A program made the translations under genes and the position numbers. Below are positions 44,265 through 52,183 of a stretch of DNA of 64,000 nucleotides, piece by piece. The stretch is from the NCBI RefSeq assembly GCF_026898115.1, contig NZ_CP114036.1, forward strand, positions 1,612,001-1,676,000, written 5' to 3'. The DNA is from Streptomyces sp. S465. GTDB taxonomy: Bacteria > Actinomycetota > Actinomycetes > Streptomycetales > Streptomycetaceae. Under the pieces are notes generated by a model. The model was not told where the DNA came from and made no database searches. It saw nothing but the letters and a program-made list of their open reading frames with translations. Each line of letters starts with the position of its first letter. The stretch's first letter is position 1.

Positions 44265-45002
44265 TCAGCCGCGATCGGCCAGCAGCCACCCAGCGCGCGG
44301 CACGATCGGGCTGAGCCCGAGCTCCCGCAGCGTCTTCCAGACCGTGGCGACAGAGGCAGTCACGACCGGTATGTCGAGGGCGCTCTGAATCTGCTCCACC
44401 ACAGGCAGCGAGGGCATCTGCACACACGCGCTGAGCACCAGTGCGTCCACGCCGGAGGTATCGACCTGGGCGGCGATGTCGACGAGCTGCGTCGGGTCCA
44501 GCCTTCCGACCGCGAGGTTGTCCGAAACCTCCAGGCTCACGGAGTCGTGGACCTCCACCCCCTCGGCCTCGATGTAGTTGCAGACCGTCTGGGTGAGCGG
44601 CTTGATGTACGGGGTGATCACCGAGATCTTCTTCGCGCCGAGGTGCTGCAGTCCCTCCACCAGTGCCCCAGCGGAAGAGACGACGGGAGTACCGCCGGCA
44701 ACCTCGGCCAGGCGCCGCTGACTCTCGCGGTGGTAGCCCGTGGCACGCGTCATGATGGCCACGAGGCAGGCGTAGGCCATCACATCGACGTCGGCGTCCG
44801 CCAGTTCGCGGGCGCAGCGCAGCGACTGGTCGTCCATGTCCCGCAACTGATCGGGGGTCACCTGCTGCATCCGCATGCGCGATGAGTGGAAGGTGAACTT
44901 CTCCGGCAGCACCTCCTCACGGGCTCGGAGCATCGCCGGGATCTCGGTTTCCATCGTGGTGTTCGAACTCGGCACGATGAGGCCTGTGCGGATCGCGGGC
45001 AT
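44265..45002 (-). CDS. nicE: Maleate isomerase, NicE-like
   Basis: The 245-residue protein closely follows the NicE-type maleate cis-trans isomerase pattern: GLIVPSSNTTMETEIPAML, FTFHSSRMRMQQVT, MAYACLVAIM with C79, SSAGALVEGLQHLGAKKISV and LSACVQMPSLP with C193. The two cysteines isomerise maleate to fumarate, the last step of the nicotinate-type maleamate pathway. The ATG at 45002 follows AAGGAG. It has its own 139-base promoter region after the GntR gene, containing a TGCATGCA site. Confidence 0.92.
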   Translation of the reverse strand: MPAIRTGLIVPSSNTTMETEIPAMLRAREEVLPEKFTFHSSRMRMQQVTPDQLRDMDDQSLRCARELADADVDVMAYACLVAIMTRATGYHRESQRRLAEVAGGTPVVSSAGALVEGLQHLGAKKISVITPYIKPLTQTVCNYIEAEGVEVHDSVSLEVSDNLAVGRLDPTQLVDIAAQVDTSGVDALVLSACVQMPSLPVVEQIQSALDIPVVTASVATVWKTLRELGLSPIVPRAGWLLADRG

Positions 45003-45057
45003 GTGAGTCTCCTTGGTCGTGTGGTCAAGCGGAATGCGATGGGCTGCCAGGTGTGGG

Positions 45058-45080
45058 CAAAAATGCATGCACTCAAAGCG
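45058..45080. promoter_or_regulatory. TGCATGCA-centred site A (nicE-like promoter)
   Basis: Read in the direction of transcription the site is GAGTGCATGCATTTTTG, about 55 bases upstream of the nicE-like start. It shares the AGTGCATGCA core with sites B, C and D. Confidence 0.75.
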
Positions 45081-45141
45081 CTACGAGTGGGCAGGCGGGA
45101 GAGGGTCGCCTCGATTCGAAGTGCGGCCGACCGTCAAGGGG

Positions 45142-45984
45142 TCACGCCGCGCCGTCCCGGACGTGAGCTCCTTCGGACTCCGGGACGTACTGAATCGTGG
45201 TGGTGGCGAGAGGCGGCAGTACGCGGGCGTCGCTGCGGCGCCAGCGGATCGTGGTGTGACGGTCGGCCTGGTGGCCGGCAGGCGGCTCGATTTCGATACC
45301 GACCCCGCGAGCCGCGGTCAGCAGAGAGTCGAACGTGTGGTCCGGTTCCTTGTCGAGGATCATGCCCATGGCTGCGTCGATGAGGTGGAACTCGAGGAGT
45401 TGTTTGGCCAGGACTCCGTCCCTGTTACGGATCGCCGTCAGGAAGACCCGGTCGACGTGGGTGAAGTCCTCTGGAATCTCCGGGCGGGAGAAGTACAGAC
45501 GCTGATGCCGGTAGATCTTCATGTGCAGCGATCTGACGACCTCCCGGAACGAAGGCGGGTAGTGGCTCAGAGCGAGTTCATGGAAACGCAGGTGCGCTTC
45601 CTGGTAGTCCCTCCTTCGATGACGGTTGCGGTCCATCACGTCCAACGTGTCTTCCATTGCCGTGAGTTCGGCATCGCTGAGATCAGGGGTGATCGCCGCC
45701 ACGGTCGGCGGTTCGATCAGTAGCCGCATCGCGTAGCACTCTTCGACGGATTCGTCGCTCGCCGGCGCGACCTGCATGCCCCGGTTCGCCTCGGCCACCA
45801 GGAGGCCGTCGGCCTCCAGGCGGTGCAGCGCTTCGCGCAGCGGCGTCCGGGAAGTCTCCAGTTCGGCGGCGAGCGCACCCTGCGACATGCGGAATCCGGG
45901 CATGTATCGCCCTTCGATGATCCGCTCCCGCAGCGTCTGATAGATCTCCTCGACCGTCGTCCCCGGCCGCGTACCCGTGGCCAT
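45142..45984 (-). CDS. GntR-family (FadR/VanR-like, FCD) transcriptional regulator
   Basis: The 280-residue protein has an N-terminal winged helix (VEEIYQTLRERIIEGRYMPGFRMSQGALAAELETSRTPLREALHRLEADGLL) and an all-helical FCD ligand domain with metal-type histidines (AHLRFHELALSHY, EFHLIDAAM). The last about 45 residues extend past the usual FCD end and are Arg-rich. It is the last gene of the eleven-gene Rieske/NicX operon (ATG one base over the upstream stop), so it is probably autoregulated. TGCATGCA sites A-D are its likely operators. Confidence 0.93.
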   Translation of the reverse strand: MATGTRPGTTVEEIYQTLRERIIEGRYMPGFRMSQGALAAELETSRTPLREALHRLEADGLLVAEANRGMQVAPASDESVEECYAMRLLIEPPTVAAITPDLSDAELTAMEDTLDVMDRNRHRRRDYQEAHLRFHELALSHYPPSFREVVRSLHMKIYRHQRLYFSRPEIPEDFTHVDRVFLTAIRNRDGVLAKQLLEFHLIDAAMGMILDKEPDHTFDSLLTAARGVGIEIEPPAGHQADRHTTIRWRRSDARVLPPLATTTIQYVPESEGAHVRDGAA

Positions 45985-46253
45985 CAGACGTCCCCCTCCC
46001 CCTCCGCGCGGTCGTCGGCTCCGAAGGAGACAGCGAAGAGTTCGCTGAAGCGCTCCGGGTCCTGCGCTGCGATGATCTCCAGCTGCATGGCGTCGAGCAG
46101 GATCCGGTAGCCCCGCCTGGGGACGTGCAGCTCCAGTCGCTCGCCCTGTCGCGTCCATACTTTGCGCACCTGCACGCCGGTGAACTCGTTGCCGATGCCG
46201 AAGCTTTCGCCGACCCGGACGATGCCGTCGCCCAGTGGCGGTTCGTTGGTCAT
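45984..46253 (-). CDS. Small conserved protein of unknown function
   Basis: The 89-residue protein (core FTGVQVRKVWTRQGERLELHVPRRGYRILLDAMQLEIIAAQDPERFSEL) has no known catalytic motif and no membrane segment. It resembles short actinobacterial proteins in aromatic degradation clusters that are sometimes labelled dihydrodiol dehydrogenase; the label has no support in the sequence. It overlaps the nitrilase-family gene by four bases and touches the GntR start, so it belongs to the operon. It may be a small accessory subunit. Confidence 0.75.
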   Translation of the reverse strand: MTNEPPLGDGIVRVGESFGIGNEFTGVQVRKVWTRQGERLELHVPRRGYRILLDAMQLEIIAAQDPERFSELFAVSFGADDRAEGEGDV

Positions 46254-47122
46254 GTTCCCTCCTTCGGGTCTGTCTCAATGATCTCAGGAGGGACCCCGTA
46301 CACGTCGGACTTGACTCCACTCAGCACGGGGAGGGCCTGGCGGCACGCCGCCACCTCGGTCAGATCCAGGTCGACGACGTGCCAGGCGGCGGCTTGCTCC
46401 CCGAGGTCAGCGAGCACGGCGCCCCAGGGGCCGACCGCAAGAGCATGCCCGTAGGTGGGAAACGCGTCATCGGCATCGTGGCCCTGGCCCCTGACCGTGG
46501 CCGAGGCAACCACGTAGGCGGCGTTCTCGATGGCGCGGGCACGCAGCAGCACCTCCCAGTGGGCCTCACCGGTCCGCTGAGTGAAGGCGGCGGGGACGAG
46601 CAGGACCTCGGCTCCGGCCTGTGCCAGTTTCCGGTACAGCTCCGGAAAGCGCACGTCGTAGCAGATCGTGAGGCCCACCACGGTGCCGCCGACACGGAGC
46701 AGCACCGGACGGTCACCCGGCGCCTCGACGCCGGACGCCTCGAAGGACTGATTCCCGATGCGGGCGTCGAAAAGGTGGATCTTGTCGTACCCGCCGGCCA
46801 TCTCGCCCCGGGCGTCGATCACCAGGGCGGTATTGCGGATGCCGTCCGGCCCGCGCCGCTTGAAACCGCCCAGGACGACCACCGTGCCTGATTCCTCGGC
46901 GGCCTGCCGCAGGCCGGCGATCTCCGGCGCCTCGACGGCCAGGGCGGCCTCACGCATCTCGGTGTTGGTGCCGAGCATCAAACCGTTCTCGGGCAGCAGG
47001 ACCAGATCTGCGCCGGCCGCGGCACACTCGCGCACCATCTTCACAGCGGTAGCCGTGTTGGCGGCCAGGTCGCGAGTGGCGTGCCACTGCGTGAGGCCGA
47101 CCCTGAGGGTCCGGTCAGTCAT
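46250..47122 (-). CDS. Nitrilase-superfamily carbon-nitrogen hydrolase
   Basis: The 290-residue hydrolase has the Glu-Lys-Cys triad: E45 in LLPENGLML, K114 in GGYDKIHLFD and C154 in LTICYDVRFPELYR. The pattern is that of amidases (omega-amidase/Nit2-like) rather than true nitrilases. In the operon it could hydrolyse an open-chain amide or N-formyl amide formed after ring cleavage, releasing ammonia or formate. The ATG at 47122 overlaps the upstream gene by eight bases. Confidence 0.92.
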   Translation of the reverse strand: MTDRTLRVGLTQWHATRDLAANTATAVKMVRECAAAGADLVLLPENGLMLGTNTEMREAALAVEAPEIAGLRQAAEESGTVVVLGGFKRRGPDGIRNTALVIDARGEMAGGYDKIHLFDARIGNQSFEASGVEAPGDRPVLLRVGGTVVGLTICYDVRFPELYRKLAQAGAEVLLVPAAFTQRTGEAHWEVLLRARAIENAAYVVASATVRGQGHDADDAFPTYGHALAVGPWGAVLADLGEQAAAWHVVDLDLTEVAACRQALPVLSGVKSDVYGVPPEIIETDPKEGT

Positions 47123-48239
47123 GGCCGCCCGCCCTTGCCGGCTCCCGTCCTGGCAGCAGCATGTCGACGACGGTCCAGCCACCACCGGAGGCTTCCATGG
47201 GCTCGTACGCCAGTACCTCACCACGCACACCGGGGCCGGTGAGGCCGAGCATGATCAGCCAGTTGGGGAACTCGTACTGACCGTGGTCGAGCAGTGCGTA
47301 CGGCTCGAGGTTCGCCAGGTCATTGCCCCGCCCGGCCTGCAGCATCTGCAGGAGGTAGGTGTCGAACTCGACATCCACACCGCCGAACTTGCCCGGGTCG
47401 AGCCAGTGCGACAGGCCGCCCGTGGCCAGCATCGCCACCTTCTTGTCCCGTTCCTCGACCACACAGCGCAGCACCTGCCCGAAGGCGCGGGCACCGAACG
47501 GAGAGAACGAGCGGGCCGGCTGCGTGATGACCGGGATCACCGGCAGGTCCGGACGGGGCAGCAGCTGCCGCAGCGGAACGATCAGCCCGTGGTCGAGGTC
47601 GATCTGTTCGCACTCCTCGACCTCCATCTCCTCGGCACGGATCGCGTTGGCCATGGCGCGGGCGTATTCGGGCGCACCGGTCAGGGTGAGATCCAGGTCC
47701 GGCCGCTTGAAGAACTCCATGGAACCGGTGTGCTTCTCGCCGGTGCCGATGACGAAGGCGCCGGTGCGGAAGGACTGGAAGTGACAGTCAGCGGTCACGA
47801 TCAGCAGATCCGGGTCGGCTGCGGCGATCCGCTCGGCGAGCTGTTCGTACCCCTCTGTCAGGCGAGCGACCCCGTCGGCGGGGTCCACCTCGGGCCGAGC
47901 CAGCAGGTCGGGCACATGCGAGCAGCCACCGGCGAAGACCAGGTTCTCGGGAACCTCCGGGTCGGGCAGCGGCGTTGCCGTCTCGACGTGGAAGCGCCCC
48001 GAGCTCTTCGAGTCACCCAGGTCGTCGGCGAACCACCGGCTGACCAGGATGGTGATGCCGTCGATGACGCCGGCCGAGCGAAGCCGGTCGCGGTCGCCGG
48101 CGGCGATCACTCCAGCCCATTCGGCGTCGAGGCCGAGCTCGGCGGCGCCCACGGCGGCCGGGTCCAGCCGGAAGCGGTTCAGCAGGGCGGTGTCCTTGCC
48201 CAGCGCGAGAATCGCACGTTCGAGTGTGCGGGTGTCCAT
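47115..48239 (-). CDS. LigA-LigB fusion extradiol dioxygenase
   Basis: The 374-residue protein joins a LigA-like helical domain (residues 1 to about 95, ALLNRFRLDPAAVGAAELG) to a LigB-like catalytic domain. LigB landmarks are FAGGCSHVPDLL (H108), IVTADCHFQSF, DLDHGLIVPLRQLLP and MLATGGLSHWLDPGKF. In LigAB the two are separate chains, as in this island's genes at 26037-27243; here LigA comes first in one chain. It is adjacent to the NicX-like gene. The substrate is unknown. Confidence 0.88.
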   Translation of the reverse strand: MDTRTLERAILALGKDTALLNRFRLDPAAVGAAELGLDAEWAGVIAAGDRDRLRSAGVIDGITILVSRWFADDLGDSKSSGRFHVETATPLPDPEVPENLVFAGGCSHVPDLLARPEVDPADGVARLTEGYEQLAERIAAADPDLLIVTADCHFQSFRTGAFVIGTGEKHTGSMEFFKRPDLDLTLTGAPEYARAMANAIRAEEMEVEECEQIDLDHGLIVPLRQLLPRPDLPVIPVITQPARSFSPFGARAFGQVLRCVVEERDKKVAMLATGGLSHWLDPGKFGGVDVEFDTYLLQMLQAGRGNDLANLEPYALLDHGQYEFPNWLIMLGLTGPGVRGEVLAYEPMEASGGGWTVVDMLLPGREPARAGGHD

Positions 48240-49259
48240 CTACGCTCCCTGTCCCGTCAGACGGCCCTCACGGACGACCGCCGTGCCGTCGATCTCGACG
48301 GTGCACCCGCGCATCGGGATGTCGAGGTGTGCCGGGGTCTCACGGTTCGCGAAGCGGTTCGGGCCGGTGGACCACATGAAGTTGCCGGCCGTGGAGCGCA
48401 GTTCCTGTCCGTACAGGGACCGCGGCTCGTAGACCTCGAAGGCGGACCAGCGGGCCACCGGGTGGACACCCCAGCCCATGTGGGAGACCGCGAACACGTC
48501 CGGGTCGTCCCAGGCGTCGAAGTAGTCCTGCAGGACGAACGCGTCGTTGCCCTTGCCCTCGATTCCGGTGATGAAGCCCTTGTCGATGGTGAGGGTGACG
48601 GTGTCGCGCACGGCGCGCTGCCACGGGATCAGCACGTCGCCGGGCTGGAGCACGATGGTGCCCTCGGCGGTGCGGTCGCGGGGGAAGCAGGCCACGAAGC
48701 CGCTCGGCCAGTGATCCCAGCGACCAGGCTCGTCGACGTACCCCCACTGGTGGGTGACCGGCAGGTCCTCACCGGAGATGTCGGCGGTCAGGTCGGTGCC
48801 TGCGGAGCTGGTGACACGCAGCGTGCTGCCCGCCTTGAGAAGCCGGCCGCCGGCCTCGACGGTCTTGCGGAGGTCCTCGTCGCCCATCAGGCGCTCCAGC
48901 ACGTCGGCGGGTTCCGCGACGAACAGCATCCGCTTGCCGTTGCCGGTGATCCTGGTGCGCACGTCGGAGTGAATGAGACCGCCGACGGTCACGTCGATCA
49001 CCAGATCGCACTCGGCCGCCGCGGCGAGGAGCGCAGCGACCTCGCGGCCGTCGGCCTCGTACGGGGGCAGCATCGGGTTGGACAGACTGGAGGCGGTGAG
49101 TACCAGGGCTCCGGCGCCGATGTCCCGGGCGGCGGCCACGGCCGCTTCGGAGTACTCGGTCTTCTGGCCGAGCTCGGAGATGACTGCGACCGTCTCGTTC
49201 GGAGCGAGCTTGCACAGCTTGTACTGGTCCACGAACAGTTCACGCAAGGTCTTCGGCAT
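48240..49259 (-). CDS. nicX: 2,5-dihydroxypyridine 5,6-dioxygenase-like protein (NicX family)
   Basis: The 339-residue protein looks like NicX of Pseudomonas putida, a ring-cleaving dioxygenase related to M29 aminopeptidases. The block WGYVDEPGRWDHWPSGF is nearly the same as in NicX, and the known iron ligands are present: H260 in SHMGWG, H311 and D313 in AHLDIPMRGC. NicX opens 2,5-dihydroxypyridine to N-formylmaleamate. The neighbouring NicE-like isomerase and maleamate-amidase-like hydrolase support this branch. It directly abuts the LigA-LigB fusion gene. A related substrate cannot be excluded. Confidence 0.87.
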   Translation of the reverse strand: MPKTLRELFVDQYKLCKLAPNETVAVISELGQKTEYSEAAVAAARDIGAGALVLTASSLSNPMLPPYEADGREVAALLAAAAECDLVIDVTVGGLIHSDVRTRITGNGKRMLFVAEPADVLERLMGDEDLRKTVEAGGRLLKAGSTLRVTSSAGTDLTADISGEDLPVTHQWGYVDEPGRWDHWPSGFVACFPRDRTAEGTIVLQPGDVLIPWQRAVRDTVTLTIDKGFITGIEGKGNDAFVLQDYFDAWDDPDVFAVSHMGWGVHPVARWSAFEVYEPRSLYGQELRSTAGNFMWSTGPNRFANRETPAHLDIPMRGCTVEIDGTAVVREGRLTGQGA

Positions 49260-49285
49260 GACGTCTTACCAATCTTGTCGGTCGG

Positions 49286-50041
49286 TCAAAGCGTGGAACG
49301 GATGGCGCCGCCGTCGACGGCGAGGGTCTGGCCCGTGACGAACGAGGCGGCCGGCGAGACGAGGTAGGCCGCAGCCTGCGCGATCTCGTCCGGCTCGGCC
49401 CAGCGGCCCAGCGGAACGGCGGAGACGACCTTGCCGACCTCGGCTTCACGGGTCGTACCGTTGGCCGCCGCCTTGGCCGCCACGATGTTCTCCATGCGAT
49501 CGGTGCCGGTGGCCCCGGGCATGAGCTGGTTGACCCGCACACCCTGCTCCGCGAGCTCCAGCGACATCTGCTTGGTCAGCGCGGAGAGCGCCGAGCGCAT
49601 GGATGCCGACAGGACTCCTCCGGAAGCGGGCTGCTTCACCCAGGTGGAGGTGATGAACAGGATCGATCCGCCGCCGTTCGCCGCCATCGCTCGGGCTCCG
49701 GCAGCCGCCAACTGCACGGCCGGTCGGACGAGTTGTGCGTAGGCCGCGTCCCAGTCGGCAAGGCTGGGCTCGAGTACCGGCATGATCTTCGGGCCGGGAG
49801 TGTTCACGACCAGGACGTCCAGCGAGCCGTGTGCGGCGATCACCCCGGGGATGAGTCTGTCGACGGCTTCGGGGTCCAGCAGGTCCGTGGGGTACGAGGT
49901 CTGGCCCTCTGCCTCTACCGCCGTTCGGGCGCTGACGGCAACGACGGCTTCCTCGGCGACCAGCTGCCGTGCGATCGCCTGCCCGATGCCCTTGCTCGCG
50001 GCGGTGACCAGGGCCACCTTGCCCTTGAGTCCGAGATCCAT
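49286..50041 (-). CDS. SDR-family protein lacking the catalytic Tyr-Lys pair
   Basis: The 251-residue Rossmann protein has a cofactor motif (VALVTAASKGIGQAIA) and catalytic-type serine (FITSTWV). The YxxxK site, however, reads L144-S-A-S-M148 (GGVLSASMRSALSALTK), so both Tyr and Lys are replaced. Some SDR subgroups have lost this pair and may act as lyases or use other residues. C-terminal VTGQTLAVDGGAIRSTL is typical. The ATG at 50041 follows GGAGG, 11 bases after the ferredoxin gene. Confidence 0.88.
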   Translation of the reverse strand: MDLGLKGKVALVTAASKGIGQAIARQLVAEEAVVAVSARTAVEAEGQTSYPTDLLDPEAVDRLIPGVIAAHGSLDVLVVNTPGPKIMPVLEPSLADWDAAYAQLVRPAVQLAAAGARAMAANGGGSILFITSTWVKQPASGGVLSASMRSALSALTKQMSLELAEQGVRVNQLMPGATGTDRMENIVAAKAAANGTTREAEVGKVVSAVPLGRWAEPDEIAQAAAYLVSPAASFVTGQTLAVDGGAIRSTL

Positions 50042-50052
50042 GACGCCTCCGC

Positions 50053-50241
50053 TCAGTCGTGGACGGTGATGGCCCGCTCGGGGCAGCCCTCGGCCGCACG
50101 GCAGGCGGCGTCCTTGTCGGTCACCGTGCCGTCGCCGATGACGCTCGCATAGCCCCACTCGTCGAGCTGGAAGACCGTGGGCGCCTCTTCCGCGCAGGTG
50201 CCGTATCCGTTGCACTTGGTGGAGTCGACTGTTGCTTTCAA
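50053..50241 (-). CDS. [3Fe-4S]-type ferredoxin
   Basis: The 62-residue ferredoxin has three cluster cysteines in CNGYGTCAEEAP and EGCPERAITV, the CxxxxxC...C pattern of actinobacterial 3Fe-4S ferredoxins that serve P450s. It starts at TTG 50241 behind AAGGAGA, and its start overlaps the stop of the NuoF-like gene as TTGA. It is most likely the electron carrier from the NuoF-like flavoprotein to the Rieske dioxygenase. Confidence 0.92.
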   Translation of the reverse strand: MKATVDSTKCNGYGTCAEEAPTVFQLDEWGYASVIGDGTVTDKDAACRAAEGCPERAITVHD

Positions 50242-51530
50242 CGGGACTCTCCTTCGATCGTGGTGGTACGGGTGTCGCTCTCGCTGCTTCGGGTGGTGCT
50301 GATGTCGATGTGTCCGGGGAACTCCCCCAGTACGGTCCGTGCCCACGTCGCGGCACCGTCGAGGAAGGCGCAGGCGCCCCGGCCTGGCAGGGTCTGCCCC
50401 CAGCGGGCGAGGTTGTCCCGGTCGCGTTCGGTCGCCGTGCCCGCGTTGAGCGAGGCGAAGGCGTCCCGGATGGAAGCGGTGCCCTTGACGCACACACCGC
50501 ACTGCTGAGCGGACTGCGCCGCGTACCAGGCGGAGACCTCAGCCGCGACGGCGATCGGATCCTCGTGGGATCCGAGTGCGGTGATCGCCGCGCAGCCGAG
50601 ACCCGATCCGGCGCCCCGGACGTCCTCGTACGTGCAGACCGTCGTCGCGTGCGCCGGGCCGAGCAGACCGCCGAACCAGCCACCCATCAAGAATCCCGTC
50701 GGTGGCGAGGTGAACCCGCCGGCCAGGTCGAAGAGTTCGGCCACGGTCAGCCCGTAGGGGACCTCGTAGACACCCGGCCGGGCGCAGGCCCCGCTGAGAG
50801 TGACGAGGGTGGTGCCAGGTGAGTCCGTACTTCCGTGAGCACGGTATGCCGCCGCTCCGTGGCGGGCGATCCAGGCCGCATGAGCCAGCGTCTCGACGTT
50901 CGACACCAGCGTCGGCAGGCCGTCCACTCCCTTCTCGCCCACCCGGGGCGGACGGGCCGTCGGCAGTGCCGGGCCTCCGCTGATCGACCGGCAGACCGCC
51001 GTCTCATCGCCCGCGACGTAGGTCGGTTCCACGACATGCACGTCCAGGCGGACCCCTGCCGGCAGGGCGGCCGGATCATCCGCTTCGAGCTCCGCGATCG
51101 CGGCCCGGACAGCCGTCTCGGTCTCCGGATGAGAGAGGTACACGACGGCACGGTCGGCACCCACGGTGCGAGCGGCGATCAGCAGCCCGTCGAGGACCAG
51201 ATGGGGGCGGTGTGTCAGCAGCCACCGGTCCTTGTGCGAACTCGGTTCGCCCTCCTCCCCATTGGCCACGACCACACGAGGCCCTGCCGCCTCCGCGACC
51301 CCGCGCCACTTGACGTGAGCGGGAAAGCCGGCGCCTCCCCTGCCGCGCAGGCCGGCGGCCTGGAGTTCAGCGATCACGTCGGGGCATGTCGGCGGACCAT
51401 ACGTACTGCGTTCCCGCTCGGAGCCGAGGTCCAGCGGACGGTCGACGGCCAGGCGGGGCTCGATGCCGGGAGCGTGCCCGACGGTCGTCACGAAGGCCGG
51501 GCGCGCGGCAAGCACGGTCGGTGTTTTCAT
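50238..51530 (-). CDS. NuoF-like NADH-binding flavoprotein
   Basis: The 430-residue protein resembles the complex I 51-kDa subunit: GLRGRGGAGFPAHVKW (63-70, NADH/FMN site), VVANGEEGEPSSHKDRWLL, YVAGDETAVCRS and GLPTLVSNVETLAHAAW, followed by an SLBB-like region. The 4Fe-4S segment reads QQCGVCVKG with a later C387; the third cysteine of the usual CxxCxxC is Gly350, so the cluster is incomplete or changed. With the adjacent ferredoxin it probably replaces the normal FNR-type reductase of the Rieske dioxygenase. It overlaps its neighbours on both sides by four bases. Confidence 0.88.
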   Translation of the reverse strand: MKTPTVLAARPAFVTTVGHAPGIEPRLAVDRPLDLGSERERSTYGPPTCPDVIAELQAAGLRGRGGAGFPAHVKWRGVAEAAGPRVVVANGEEGEPSSHKDRWLLTHRPHLVLDGLLIAARTVGADRAVVYLSHPETETAVRAAIAELEADDPAALPAGVRLDVHVVEPTYVAGDETAVCRSISGGPALPTARPPRVGEKGVDGLPTLVSNVETLAHAAWIARHGAAAYRAHGSTDSPGTTLVTLSGACARPGVYEVPYGLTVAELFDLAGGFTSPPTGFLMGGWFGGLLGPAHATTVCTYEDVRGAGSGLGCAAITALGSHEDPIAVAAEVSAWYAAQSAQQCGVCVKGTASIRDAFASLNAGTATERDRDNLARWGQTLPGRGACAFLDGAATWARTVLGEFPGHIDISTTRSSESDTRTTTIEGESR

Positions 51531-52183
51531 GGGGCCGTCACCACTCTCGACAGGTGCTGCAACACCTCGTCCAGGCCCAAAACGTCCGCGTACTTGGCGT
51601 CGATGTCGAACATGTTGGCCTCATGCGGTCCCTCAGCCCGATCGCCCACACACTCGCGGGGCACAAGAACGACATGGTTCTCGGCACACGCGTCGATGAC
51701 GGTGGCCCGGACGCATCCCGAAGTGGTGGCGCCGCAGACGATGACAGTGTCGACTCCCGCGGCGGCCAGCTGCTGTGCCAGGTCCGTTCCGTGGAACGCG
51801 GAGGCGGCTTTCTTGACGATCACCGGCTCCCCCTCACGGGGCGTGATCCGCTCGTCGACCTCAACCCACCGCGAGCCGGCGGTGAGCACACGCAGCGCGG
51901 GCATCTTGCGCAGCCAGACGAGTTCGTCCAGGTCGCGACGCTCGTACGAGATCGTGGTGAAGAAGACCGGCAGGCCGGCCTCTCTGGCCCGATCCAGCAG
52001 CTGAGCCGTTCGATCGACAACCGCGTCCAGATCCGAACCCGGAGGAGAAGCAGGATCGGTGAAACCGTTGATGAGGTCCACGACCACGACGCCGGGCCAC
52101 CGGCCGGCATCGCCAGTCGTCAGCCGCTCCCCTACTCCCCGATCACGGTACTGCTCGCGTACCGCCTCCGCCCACTCACTCAT
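51527..52183 (-). CDS. Isochorismatase-fold cysteine hydrolase, maleamate amidase-like
   Basis: The 218-residue hydrolase has the Asp-Lys-Cys triad of the family: D36 in VVVVDLINGF, a lysine at 124/125 in VIVKKAASAF and C157 in CGATTSGCVRATVIDA. It resembles N-carbamoylsarcosine amidase and maleamate amidohydrolase (NicF). In the NicX route it would convert maleamate to maleate plus ammonia for the NicE-like isomerase. The ATG at 52183 overlaps the oxygenase alpha gene by eight bases. Confidence 0.9.
   Translation of the reverse strand: MSEWAEAVREQYRDRGVGERLTTGDAGRWPGVVVVDLINGFTDPASPPGSDLDAVVDRTAQLLDRAREAGLPVFFTTISYERRDLDELVWLRKMPALRVLTAGSRWVEVDERITPREGEPVIVKKAASAFHGTDLAQQLAAAGVDTVIVCGATTSGCVRATVIDACAENHVVLVPRECVGDRAEGPHEANMFDIDAKYADVLGLDEVLQHLSRVVTAP

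Noticed and set aside
45984..46253. Naming the 89-residue protein dihydrodiol dehydrogenase
   Set aside because: It is far too short for a dehydrogenase and has no nucleotide-binding motif; the diol dehydrogenase candidates are the SDRs.
46758..49367. 869-codon plus-strand frame opposite the nitrilase, LigAB and NicX genes
   Set aside because: All three minus-strand genes show catalytic motifs; the plus frame shows none.
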